64,000 bases of DNA from Pelomonas margarita (lineage in GTDB: Bacteria; Pseudomonadota; Gammaproteobacteria; Burkholderiales; Burkholderiaceae_C): assembly GCF_043555875.1 (NCBI RefSeq), contig NZ_JBIGHW010000013.1:62001-126000 (forward strand). The letters are read 5' to 3'. The stretch's first letter is position 1. Each line of letters begins with the position of its first letter. The notes below the pieces were generated by a model, which saw only the letters and a program-made list of their open reading frames with translations, searched no databases and was not told the origin of the DNA. This document shows, piece by piece, positions 7,700 to 15,736 of the stretch. The position numbers and the translations under genes were made by a program.

Positions 7700-9145
7700 T
7701 CAGGGTTGCGTGGCCGGCTTAGCGGCGGAGGCGGCCGGCGCGGGCGTGGGCGTGGGCGCGGCCAGCATGGCGGCGGGCTTGCGGTCGATGACCGAGCGGT
7801 TGGCCGGCGTCAGGTAGGTGGCGGCCACGCGCTGCACGTCGGCCGACGTGACGGCTTCGATCCAGCCCGGCACCTTGTTGATGACGGTGGCGTCGCCCCA
7901 CAGCGCCTGCAGCTTGGCCAGGCGGTCGGCGCGGCTGAGGAACATCTCCACGCCGTTGTACCAATCGGCCAGCAATGCGGTCTTGAGGTTCTTCAGCGTC
8001 GGCGCGTCCACGCCGTCCTTGACGACGCGGGCGATCTCCTCGTCCATGCCGGCCAGCAGCGCGTCGGCCGTGGTGTTGGGCTTGTACAGCGCGAACACTG
8101 TGAAGATGCTCGGGCCGTCGTATTCCCACATGCTGGTCAGGCCGTAGAGCGAGTTCATGTTCAGCGCCAGCTCGCGGCCCTTGACCAGGCCCTGGTAGAA
8201 GCGCGACGCGTCGCCTCCGGCCAGCAACTGGCCCAACACGGCAAACGGCGCCTGGTCCTTGCTGCCGCGGTCGGGCAGCTTCCAGGCCGTGGCGACGGCG
8301 GGCACCTGGGCCAGCTTGTCGGCCTGCGTCAGGCGGCGTTCCTTGGTGTTCAGGCCTTCGCGGAAGTCCGTGGGCTTGGGCGTGGGGCGCGCGGCGATCT
8401 TGCCGAAGTACTTCTCGGCCAGCGCAAAGCCCTGGGCCGGCGTCACGTCACCGGCGATGGACAGCACGGCGTTGTTGGGGCCGTAGTAGTCGCGGTGGAA
8501 GGCGCGCACATCGTCCAGCGTGGCGTTCTCCAGGTCGACGAAGCTGCCGTAGCCGTCGTGGTTGTTCTCCCACTTGTCGAAGGCCAGGTAGCCGATGTCC
8601 AGCCACATGAAGCCACCATAGGGCTGGTTCTGCACGTTGACGCGGATCTCTTCCTTCACCACGTCCTGCTGGTTCTTCAGCGTCGTGGGGTTGAAGTCCA
8701 GCGTGGTCATGCGGTCGGCCTCCAGCCACAGCATGGTTTCCAGCGCGGAGGAAGGCGCGGTCTCGATGTAGTTGGTGAAGTCGGGCCGCGTGGAGCCGTT
8801 GTTGTTGCCGCCGCCCGAGGTGATGACTTGGTCGAACACGCCCTTGGGCGCCTTGGGCGTGCCCTGGAACATCAGGTGCTCGAACAGGTGGGCGAAGCCG
8901 GTACGGTTCTTGGGCTCCAGCCGCATGCCCACCTTGTAGACCACGCTGATGCCCACCGTCGGGCTGCTGGCGTCTGGCGAGATGACGACGGTCAGGCCGT
9001 TGGCCAGGGTCTTCACGTGGACGGGAATCTGCCAGTGGTCGGCGGCCGGTGCGGCCTTCGGGGCGGCCACGGCGTGGCCGGCGGTCAGCGCGAGTGCGGC
9101 GGCGCTGATGGCGCCCAGCACCGCGCGGCGGGTGGTGGTCAACAT
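7700..9145 (-). CDS. M16 family zinc peptidase, catalytic subunit
   Basis: A 481-residue pitrilysin-family metalloprotease. The inverted zinc motif HLFEH is at residues 86-90, and a conserved glutamate downstream (VVKEEIRVN) is the expected third ligand. The N-terminus (TTTRRAVLGAISAAALAL, cleaved after about residue 28) is a signal peptide with paired arginines, so Tat export is possible though the motif is not perfect. AGGAGA lies upstream of ATG 9145. It heads a two-gene operon with an M16 protein lacking the zinc motif. Such pairs form periplasmic heterodimers resembling the mitochondrial processing peptidase. The substrate is unknown. Confidence 0.92.
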   Translation of the reverse strand: MLTTTRRAVLGAISAAALALTAGHAVAAPKAAPAADHWQIPVHVKTLANGLTVVISPDASSPTVGISVVYKVGMRLEPKNRTGFAHLFEHLMFQGTPKAPKGVFDQVITSGGGNNNGSTRPDFTNYIETAPSSALETMLWLEADRMTTLDFNPTTLKNQQDVVKEEIRVNVQNQPYGGFMWLDIGYLAFDKWENNHDGYGSFVDLENATLDDVRAFHRDYYGPNNAVLSIAGDVTPAQGFALAEKYFGKIAARPTPKPTDFREGLNTKERRLTQADKLAQVPAVATAWKLPDRGSKDQAPFAVLGQLLAGGDASRFYQGLVKGRELALNMNSLYGLTSMWEYDGPSIFTVFALYKPNTTADALLAGMDEEIARVVKDGVDAPTLKNLKTALLADWYNGVEMFLSRADRLAKLQALWGDATVINKVPGWIEAVTSADVQRVAATYLTPANRSVIDRKPAAMLAAPTPTPAPAASAAKPATQP

Positions 9146-9248
9146 GGGGTCTCCTGTGGGGAACGGCGCCGAGTGTCCGCCGAATGCGCCGGCATGCCGA
9201 AGGGCACGCCGGGCTTGTCCCTAGACCACGGCCCGGGCGCCGCTGTGC

Positions 9249-9947
9249 TCAGCGAGCGGCGGCGCCGCTCAGATCGAAGTCGAAACTCCGCTCCACCAGT
9301 TGCGTGTCCGCTGGGCATTGCGCGGCCTTCATCGCGTCGGACACGGCGCCAAACAGCGCGCTGTGGAGTGCGGGGTCCTTCGGTGCCGTGACGGCGCGGG
9401 TGCGCACGGCCACCAAGCGCCCCTCCCGAAAATCCGCCTGCGAGCGGTAGGCCGCCTGGCCACGCCAGGCCGAACTGGCGGCGGCGGCTGGCAGCGCCGG
9501 GGTCGGCACCTCGCAGGTGTCCGGGGTCAGCACGGGCTTCCAGGCCGGCATTGGGGGTTGCTCGCCCTGGCGCAGCGGCTTGCCGTCTTGGGCAGCGAGC
9601 GTGGCGGGGGGCTGCCCTGCTGCGCCATCCGAGCGCACATCAAAGTCGAAGCGCTGTTCGAAGACATGCTCGCCGGGCTGGCAGCGGGCAGCGCGCAGCG
9701 CCTCCGTGATGGCCTGGGCGAAGGCGCGCTGGGCCCGCCGATCCACGCCGCCCATCAGCGACCTGATCTCTACCGTCGTGACGCGGCCTTCCCGGACGTC
9801 GGCCCTGGCCTGGTAGGCCGCCTGGCCTCGCCATTCCACCGGTGGCACCTTGGGTTGCTTCACCTGGCAGACCGGCTCTGCCGGCTGCGCCTGTGCGGAG
9901 CCGGCCAGCAGCAGTGCTGCGAGGCCGGCAAAAAAAGTCTTCGTCAT
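9249..9947 (-). CDS. Secreted protein with two copies of a TonB-C-like domain
   Basis: A 232-residue exported protein with a signal peptide of 20 residues (ALLLAGSAQA). The mature part is an internal duplication. Residues 27-105 and 145-227 share WRGQAAY, ADxREGRxxxV, an alanine-rich helix and a (F/V)E(Q/R)xFDFD ending. Each copy has one cysteine near its start (27, 145) and one before its last strand (89, 211), so one disulfide per repeat is likely. The strand-helix-strand pattern resembles the C-terminal domain of TonB-type proteins, but there is no transmembrane anchor or proline-rich linker. ATG 9947 is chosen over a much longer open frame because AGGAG (9957-9953) precedes it. Function unknown. 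Confidence 0.75.
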   Translation of the reverse strand: MTKTFFAGLAALLLAGSAQAQPAEPVCQVKQPKVPPVEWRGQAAYQARADVREGRVTTVEIRSLMGGVDRRAQRAFAQAITEALRAARCQPGEHVFEQRFDFDVRSDGAAGQPPATLAAQDGKPLRQGEQPPMPAWKPVLTPDTCEVPTPALPAAAASSAWRGQAAYRSQADFREGRLVAVRTRAVTAPKDPALHSALFGAVSDAMKAAQCPADTQLVERSFDFDLSGAAAR

Positions 9948-10124
9948 GCGGTCTCCTGGAGGGGCGGCTCTCACGGCCGGCGTGCGCCGGAGCCTAACGA
10001 GGTATCCCGGTGAATCCTCACGTCGCCGATCTTTATGGTGATTGTTTCTGCCTGTTGTGCGGCCGTCGGGCCGTCGCGGCGCATCCCTGACAATGCGCCC
10101 CCGCTTCACCGCACCAGAACAGCC

Positions 10125-10376
10125 ATGTCCGATACCGCTGCCTCCCGCCCCGAACTGCCCGACCACCTCAGCGTGGATCCGCGCAGCCCGCACCACGTTG
10201 CCGCCGTGTTCGAGCACGACATCGGCATCCGCTTCAACGGCAAGGAGCGCAACGATGTCGAGGAATACTGCGTCAGCGAAGGCTGGATCAAGGTGCCCGC
10301 CGGCAAGACGCTGGACCGCAAGGGCCGGCCGCTGTGCATCAAGTTGAAGGGCGTAGTCGAGGCGTTCTATCGTTGA
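10125..10376 (+). CDS. DUF3297 family protein
   Basis: A small 83-residue protein matching DUF3297. Landmarks are LPDHLSVDPRSPHH near the N-terminus, GIRFNGKERNDVEEYCVSEGWI in the middle and KLKGVVEAFYR at the end. The family is widespread and strongly conserved in proteobacteria, but has no known biochemical role. The start was placed at ATG 10125 by the family pattern; the frame is open further upstream without similarity. A GACAAT box at 10090-10095 could be the promoter -10. It converges on the cytochrome P450 gene with a 15-bp gap. Confidence 0.85.
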   Translation: MSDTAASRPELPDHLSVDPRSPHHVAAVFEHDIGIRFNGKERNDVEEYCVSEGWIKVPAGKTLDRKGRPLCIKLKGVVEAFYR

Positions 10377-10391
10377 CCTGACGCCTGCGGT

Positions 10392-11753
10392 CTAGTGGCG
10401 CGCCGTGAGGCGCAGCCGCAGCCCGCCCTCGGGCCGCAGCGTGACGGCCATGCGCGGCTTCGGGGGCGTGTCGCCCAGCGGAGCCAGAGTGAAGCGCTGC
10501 AGCAGCAGCGCCGCGATCAGCGTCATCTCCAGCACCGCGAAGTGCTGGCCCAGGCACACCCGCGGCCCCAGGCCGAAGGGGATGTAGGCGCCGCGCGGGA
10601 TCTCGTCCGGCGCGCCGGACAGAAAGCGCTCGGGCCGGAAGGCCTCGGCCTCGGGCCACCAGCGCGGGTCGCGGTGCAGCAGCCAGGGCGTCACGCGCAC
10701 CAGCGTGCGGGCCGGCAGCGTCACGCCGCCCACCGTCACCGCGCGCGTCAGCCGCCGCGTCATCAGGGCGGCCACCGGCGGGTACAGCCGCATCGCCTCC
10801 TTCAGCGTAGCGGAGAGCCAGGGCAGGGCGGCGGCGTCCTCCGCGCCGGGGCAGCGGCCCTGCAGCATCGCGTCCACCTCCGCTCGCGCGCGGGCCTGAG
10901 CCTCGGGGTGGGCCGCCAGCAGCCAGCTCCACCATAGCAGCGCGGTCGCGCTGGTCTCGTGGCCGGCCTGGAAGCTCACCATGCACTGGTCGTACACCTC
11001 TTGCGGCGACAGCGCCTCGCCGGTGGCATCGTCGCGCAGCGCCATCAGCCGGCCCAGCAGGTCATCGCCGCCGCCGCCCGTCGCGCGACGGGCGTCGATG
11101 TGCTGCGCCAGCAGGCCGCGCAGCAGCCGCGTCGCACGGCGCTTGGCCGCCTTGCCGGGCAGGGGCAGCCAGTCCGGCAGCGTGACCGGCCAGAACATCT
11201 CGCGCAGCGCCGTCTCGCTGAGCACCTGCACGGCCTCGGCCGCCGCCGCCGTGTCCTGCCCGATGGGCGTGCTGAACAGCGTGCGCGAGATCACGTCCAT
11301 CGTCAGGTGGCTGAACAGCGCGTCCATGGCCACCGCCTGGCCCGCCTCGCCGGGGCGCACGGCGTCCAGCCCGGCCACGGCGGCCTCGGTCATCAGCGCC
11401 GCGTAGCCGGCCACGCGTTTGGGCGCGAACGCCGGCATCAGCATGCGGCGCTGGCGCTGCCAGGTGGCGCCCTCGGTCACCAGCACCGACTGGCCCATCA
11501 GGTCCGCGAACACCTCCGGCCCGCGAGCCCAGCGCACCAGCGTGTCGGCATGCTCCACCATCAGCGTGCGCACCAGCTCGGGGTCGAACACGTCCACCGC
11601 GCGCTCGCCCATCACCTGCTGGCGCACCAGGTCGCCCAGCGGGCGTTGCGCGTCGATGACGGCGAGGTAGTCGCGCCGCATGGCCAGCAGCACGGGCAGG
11701 CCGCCCCAGCGGGTGGGGTGGCCGGGCAGGTCGTTCCAGGTGAGTGCAGTCAT
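10392..11753 (-). CDS. Cytochrome P450
   Basis: A 453-residue soluble bacterial P450 monooxygenase. Conserved elements are the I-helix AGHETSA oxygen-binding motif, ExxR in LKEAMRLYPP, the FRPERF segment, and the heme loop FGLGPRVCLG with the iron-ligating Cys400. The length and sequence style resemble the CYP4/CYP102-like group that hydroxylates fatty acids or other lipophilic compounds, but the substrate is not known. No ferredoxin or reductase partner is adjacent. ATG 11753 is chosen over a longer open frame because GGAGG (11766-11762) lies 8 nt upstream. It is divergent from an AraC regulator, 58 bp apart, which probably controls it. Confidence 0.93.
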   Translation of the reverse strand: MTALTWNDLPGHPTRWGGLPVLLAMRRDYLAVIDAQRPLGDLVRQQVMGERAVDVFDPELVRTLMVEHADTLVRWARGPEVFADLMGQSVLVTEGATWQRQRRMLMPAFAPKRVAGYAALMTEAAVAGLDAVRPGEAGQAVAMDALFSHLTMDVISRTLFSTPIGQDTAAAAEAVQVLSETALREMFWPVTLPDWLPLPGKAAKRRATRLLRGLLAQHIDARRATGGGGDDLLGRLMALRDDATGEALSPQEVYDQCMVSFQAGHETSATALLWWSWLLAAHPEAQARARAEVDAMLQGRCPGAEDAAALPWLSATLKEAMRLYPPVAALMTRRLTRAVTVGGVTLPARTLVRVTPWLLHRDPRWWPEAEAFRPERFLSGAPDEIPRGAYIPFGLGPRVCLGQHFAVLEMTLIAALLLQRFTLAPLGDTPPKPRMAVTLRPEGGLRLRLTARH

Positions 11754-11811
11754 GGCGCCATCCTCCGTCCGGGTGGGCGGCCGGGTCTTGAACGAATGCG
11801 ACACTGAAACC

Positions 11812-12660
11812 ATGGATGACGCCGCCACCCGCCTCTGGCTGCCGCCGCTGGCCCTGGCTGGCTGCGTGCGCGGCGTGATGCTGCGCGACACGCGCGGCCG
11901 GGCGTTGGACGCCGCCGCGCGCGAAAACTTCTTCCCCGCCACGCCGCTGGTCAGCCTTTTCTGGTGGCTGGACGGCGGCAGCGACTGGCTGGCCACGCCC
12001 GGTTTCGCGCCGCCACCCACGCAGCCGGTGCAGGCCCCGGTGATGCTGGGCGGGCCGTTCACGCAGCCCTCGCACACGCGCAACCCCGGCGCGATGCGCG
12101 CCTTCAAGCTGCTGATGCTGCCGGACGCCTTCACCGCGCTGACCGGCGTGGCGCTGCCGGCGCACGTGAACCGCGTGGCCGATGCCCGCGACGTGCTGCC
12201 GCCGGACTGGTGCGACTGGGCCGCGCGCATGGGCGCCGCGCCCGACGATGCGGCCCGGCTGCTGCTGCTGCAGGACTTTCTCGTGCCGCGCTGGCAGGCG
12301 CTGGGCGCGCAGCAGCCCGGCCAGCGCTATGCCGCCTGGAGCGAGGCGCTGGCCGTGCGGGCCGCCACCAGCGCGGCCGGGCGCAGCCTGCGCCAGCTGG
12401 AGCGCCGCATCAAGGCATGGGCCGGCCTGCCGCTGCGCGAGCTGCGGGCCGTGTCGCGTGCCGAGGCGGCGTTCTACGCGGTGGCCGCTGCCGAGGGCCA
12501 GCCCGGCTTCAACTGGGCCGACATCGCCGCCGGCAGCGCTTACGCCGACCAGTCCCACCTGTGCCGCGAGACCCGCCGGCTCACCGGCTTCAGCCCCGAG
12601 GAGCTGCGCCGCCGTATCCACACGGAGGAGGCCTTCTGGGCCTATCGCCTGTGGCGTTGA
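11812..12660 (+). CDS. AraC family transcriptional regulator
   Basis: A 282-residue regulator. The N-terminal two thirds form an unassigned sensory domain. The C-terminal 100 residues carry the two AraC helix-turn-helix motifs, the second ending in FNWADIAAGSAYADQSHLCRE and the conserved TGFSPEELRR. ATG 11812 is preferred because the upstream extension overlaps the P450 coding start. A GACACT sequence lies 6 nt before the ATG, a weak -10 candidate. Being divergent from a P450 gene across a 58-bp gap, it is the natural candidate to activate that gene in response to the P450 substrate. This is inference from layout. Confidence 0.85.
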   Translation: MDDAATRLWLPPLALAGCVRGVMLRDTRGRALDAAARENFFPATPLVSLFWWLDGGSDWLATPGFAPPPTQPVQAPVMLGGPFTQPSHTRNPGAMRAFKLLMLPDAFTALTGVALPAHVNRVADARDVLPPDWCDWAARMGAAPDDAARLLLLQDFLVPRWQALGAQQPGQRYAAWSEALAVRAATSAAGRSLRQLERRIKAWAGLPLRELRAVSRAEAAFYAVAAAEGQPGFNWADIAAGSAYADQSHLCRETRRLTGFSPEELRRRIHTEEAFWAYRLWR

Positions 12661-13484
12661 GGGGAGGGACGTGGCGCCAGTGGGCGGCGGCATTGGGCAT
12701 GCTGGTTGGCGCCAGCGCCGCAGTGGCCGCCACGCTGCCCTGCCCGCAGCCGCTGCGCGTGGGCTTCAACGACCGCGCCAGCCCGCCAGCGCTGCTGGGC
12801 CAGGGGCCCGGCTTTGCCGAGCCGCCAGGCTGGGAGGTTCAGGCCGTGCGCGACACGCTGGCGCGGCTGGGCTGCCAGGCGCAGCGCACGCAGCTGCAGC
12901 GGCTGCCGGGGCGACGCCTGAGCGCGGCCCTGGCGCAGGGGCGCCTGGACATCGCCTTGCTATACGCCGCGACCCCCGAGCGCCGCCAAGCCATGCGCTT
13001 CCCGACCGATGCGCGCGGCCAGATCGACCTGGCCTGGGCGCCCGCGTTCGGGCATCTGGTGCTGTTCAGCCGCGCCGGTCAGCCGCCGCCACCGCCCGGC
13101 TGGGACGGGCAGACGCTGGACGCCCGCTGGCGGGTCGGCGTCGTCACGGGCTCGGTGCAGGAGAGCTTGGCCAGCCAGCGCGGCTGGCGCGTGGAGCAGG
13201 TGGCGTCGCGGGATGCCGAGGTCGCCATGTTGTTGGCCGGGCGCTTCGACCTGCTGTTCACCGCGCTGGAGGTGCTTCCGGCCGAACGCCGCCAGGGCCT
13301 GGTGGCCTGGCAGCCGCCGGTGGCACGGCTGCCGTTCTTTGCGCCGGCCTCGCCGGCTTTCGCGAAAGCCCACCCGGCCTGGACGCGTGCGTTCTGGAAC
13401 GAGTTCTGCCAGTCGGTGCGCCGGCTGCAGCCCGAGGTGCGCCCCACCGAGTGCGGCACCGTGCCTCCTGCCACGCTGCGCTGA
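12651..13484 (+). CDS. Periplasmic substrate-binding-like protein (SBP_bac_3 type)
   Basis: About 277 residues with a short signal peptide and the fold pattern of extracellular solute-binding family 3 proteins (PLRVGFND near the mature N-terminus, RLDIALLYAA, WRVGVVTGSVQ, RFDLLFTALEVL). There are no ABC transporter subunits nearby, so it may be an orphan binding protein. Such orphans are common in Burkholderiales. The start is uncertain. GTG 12651, overlapping the end of the AraC gene, gives a proper signal peptide with a basic N-region, while TTG 12657 or ATG 12699 are alternatives. The ligand cannot be predicted. Confidence 0.7.
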   Translation: MALRGGTWRQWAAALGMLVGASAAVAATLPCPQPLRVGFNDRASPPALLGQGPGFAEPPGWEVQAVRDTLARLGCQAQRTQLQRLPGRRLSAALAQGRLDIALLYAATPERRQAMRFPTDARGQIDLAWAPAFGHLVLFSRAGQPPPPPGWDGQTLDARWRVGVVTGSVQESLASQRGWRVEQVASRDAEVAMLLAGRFDLLFTALEVLPAERRQGLVAWQPPVARLPFFAPASPAFAKAHPAWTRAFWNEFCQSVRRLQPEVRPTECGTVPPATLR

Positions 13485-13530
13485 TGGCGACGCCACAATG
13501 GCGGCTTCGTTGACCGAACGGAGTTCTGAA

Positions 13531-14709
13531 ATGTCCGATGCCATCGTCATCGTGTCCGCCGCCCGCACCCCCATCGGCGGCTTGTTGGGAGATTTCGCCG
13601 GCCTCGCCGGCTGGGAGTTGGGCGCCACCGCCATCCGCGCCGCCGTCGAGCGTGCCGGGTTGCCGGGTGACGCCGTCGATGAGGTGCTGATGGGCTGCTG
13701 CCTGATGGCCGGTCAGGGCCAGGCACCCGCGCGCCAGGCTGTGCGCAAGGCGGGCCTGCCGGACTCGGCCGGCGCCGTCACGCTGAGCAAGATGTGCGGC
13801 TCCGGCATGCGCACCGTGATGTTCGCCCACGACATGCTCGCGGCCGGCTCGGCCGACGTGATGGTGGCCGGCGGCATGGAGAGCATGACCAACGCGCCCC
13901 ACCTGATGTCCGCGCGCAAGGGCATCAAGTACGGCGCCTCGGCCGTGTTCGACCACATGGCGCTGGACGGTCTGGAAGACGCCTACGAGCGCGGCAAGGC
14001 CATGGGCGTGTTCGCCGAGAGCTGCGTGGCCAAGTACGGCTTCAGCCGCGAGGCCATGGACCAGTACGCCATCACGTCCACGCAGCGCGCCAAGGCCGCC
14101 AACGAGAACGGCGCCTTCGACTGGGAGATGGCGCCCGTCACGCTGAGCTCACCCAAGGGCGACACCGTCGTCAAGTTCGACGAACAGCCCTTCAAGGCCA
14201 AGCTGGACAAGATCCCCTCGCTAAAGCCCGCCTTCAAGAAGGATGGCGCGATCACGGCGGCCACCTCGTCCAGCATCTCCGACGGCGCAGCCGCCCTGGT
14301 GCTGATGCGCGAGAGCACAGCCCAGGCCCGCGGCCTCAAGCCCATCGCCCGCATCGCCAGCCATGCCGTGCATGCGCAGGCGCCGGAATGGTTCAGCACC
14401 GCGCCGGCCGGCGCCATTCAGAAGGCGCTGGCCAAGGCCGGTTGGCAGGCTTCTGAGGTGGACCTGTGGGAGGTCAATGAAGCCTTCGCCGCCGTGACCA
14501 TGGCCGCGATGGCCGAGTTCAAGCTGCCGCACGAGATCGTCAACGTGCACGGCGGTGCCGTCGCGCTGGGCCACCCCATCGGCGCCAGCGGCGCGCGCAT
14601 CATCGTCACGCTGCTGGGCGCGCTGAAGCAGCGCGGCCTGAAGCGCGGCCTGGCCACGCTGTGCATTGGCGGTGGCGAGGCGACGGCGCTGGCCGTCGAG
14701 ATGCTGTAA
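13531..14709 (+). CDS. Acetyl-CoA acetyltransferase (thiolase)
   Basis: A 392-residue thiolase condensing two acetyl-CoA to acetoacetyl-CoA or running the reverse cleavage. All catalytic residues fall at the canonical numbers of the biosynthetic enzyme: nucleophile Cys89 in SKMCGSG, His348 in GHPIGAS and Cys378 in CIGGGEA. Those residues do not separate a polyhydroxybutyrate role (PhaA) from fatty-acid or ketone-body breakdown (AtoB). No phaB or phaC is adjacent. GGAG precedes ATG 13531. It is followed after 4 bp by a small membrane protein and an SPFH lipoprotein, which may share its transcript. Confidence 0.93.
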   Translation: MSDAIVIVSAARTPIGGLLGDFAGLAGWELGATAIRAAVERAGLPGDAVDEVLMGCCLMAGQGQAPARQAVRKAGLPDSAGAVTLSKMCGSGMRTVMFAHDMLAAGSADVMVAGGMESMTNAPHLMSARKGIKYGASAVFDHMALDGLEDAYERGKAMGVFAESCVAKYGFSREAMDQYAITSTQRAKAANENGAFDWEMAPVTLSSPKGDTVVKFDEQPFKAKLDKIPSLKPAFKKDGAITAATSSSISDGAAALVLMRESTAQARGLKPIARIASHAVHAQAPEWFSTAPAGAIQKALAKAGWQASEVDLWEVNEAFAAVTMAAMAEFKLPHEIVNVHGGAVALGHPIGASGARIIVTLLGALKQRGLKRGLATLCIGGGEATALAVEML

Positions 14710-14713
14710 CGCG

Positions 14714-14893
14714 GTGCGCCATCTCGTCCTGATCTTCCTGGCCGTGCTCGCGGCCTACGGCCTGTGGCAACTGGGCAGCCGCCGCAGCCTGCACCGCTGG
14801 GCGCGCCACGGCGTGCGCCTGGCGGCCGTGCTCGCGCTGCTGCTGGCCGCCCTCGTCCTGGCCTACCACTCCACTGCATTGAAACTGCTATGA
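14714..14893 (+). CDS. Small two-helix membrane protein
   Basis: A 59-residue protein beginning at GTG 14714. It has two hydrophobic stretches (LVLIFLAVLAAYGLW and LAAVLALLLAALVLAY) separated by a basic loop rich in arginine and histidine, a helical hairpin with the loop probably cytoplasmic. I do not recognise the family. Support for its being real is that it fills the gap between thiolase and the SPFH gene almost exactly, and its stop overlaps the next start as ATGA (14890-14893), a sign of translational coupling. It may anchor or partner the SPFH protein. Confidence 0.6.
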   Translation: MRHLVLIFLAVLAAYGLWQLGSRRSLHRWARHGVRLAAVLALLLAALVLAYHSTALKLL

Positions 14894-15726
14894 ACGCCAA
14901 ACCCCTGCTGCTGACCCTCGCCGCGCTGCTGGCCGGCTGCACCCAGATCGACACCGGCAACGTGGGCGTCGAGCGCACGCTGGGCAAGGTCAGCACCGAG
15001 GCGCTGCCGCCCGGCATCTACTTCACGGTGTTCAAGACGGTGGACGAGTTCACCGCGAAGGAGATCGGCTTCCAGCTGGCCGACATGACGCCCAAGAGCC
15101 GCGACAACCTGACGATGAAGGACGTCGACATCGACATCTACTTCAAGGTCATGCCGGCGGCCGTACCGGGGCTGTTCACGAAGTACCAGGGCGACGTGAT
15201 GCGCCATGCCGACATCGTGCGCGACGGCAGCAAGGACCTCGTCATCGCCTACAGCCGCGTGTCGCGCGAGGCCCGCGAGGCCATCTACAAGGCCGTGGCC
15301 GAGATGGACGCGACCACCATGCACACCAAGCGCGCCGAGCTGTCCGAGGCTGTGCGCGCCGGGCTGCAGAAGGAGCTGGACACCAACGACAAGGGCGCCT
15401 TCGTCGTGACGGCGGTGAACGTGCGCAACCTGCTGACCGACCCGGCCATCGAGGCCGCCATCCGCCAGCGCGCCGAGACCGACCAGGCCATCGAGCGCAA
15501 GCGCAAGGAGGTGGAGCTGGCCAAGGCCGAGGCCGAGCGCCTCATCGTCGAGGCCGAAGGTCAGGCCAAGGCCAACCAGATCATCAGCGCGTCGCTGACG
15601 CCGGCGCTCAAGGAGATCAAGCTGGCCGAGCTGCAGCGCGACGCCGCGCTGGCCATCGCCAACAAGGCCGGCAACACCGTGTTGCTGGGCGGCGGCGCGC
15701 AGCCACTGGTCAACGTCGGCAAGTAA
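14890..15726 (+). CDS. SPFH/prohibitin-like lipoprotein
   Basis: A 278-residue protein with an SPFH (band 7) domain, normally found in membrane-organising scaffold proteins such as prohibitins, stomatins and HflC/K. Instead of a transmembrane helix it starts with a lipoprotein signal ending in the lipobox LLAGC (Cys17), so it should be attached to a membrane facing the periplasm. The SPFH core covers about residues 20-195. It is followed by a charged, alanine/glutamate/lysine-rich coiled coil (QAIERKRKEVELAKAEAERL region), typical of oligomerising members. Its start overlaps the end of the small two-helix protein. Confidence 0.85.
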   Translation: MNAKPLLLTLAALLAGCTQIDTGNVGVERTLGKVSTEALPPGIYFTVFKTVDEFTAKEIGFQLADMTPKSRDNLTMKDVDIDIYFKVMPAAVPGLFTKYQGDVMRHADIVRDGSKDLVIAYSRVSREAREAIYKAVAEMDATTMHTKRAELSEAVRAGLQKELDTNDKGAFVVTAVNVRNLLTDPAIEAAIRQRAETDQAIERKRKEVELAKAEAERLIVEAEGQAKANQIISASLTPALKEIKLAELQRDAALAIANKAGNTVLLGGGAQPLVNVGK

Positions 15727-15736
15727 GGAGCAGGCC

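Noticed and set aside
5950..7722. A 590-codon plus-strand open frame opposite the M16 gene
   Set aside because: It overlaps the carbonic anhydrase in another frame and is antisense to an M16 gene; no domain is recognisable.
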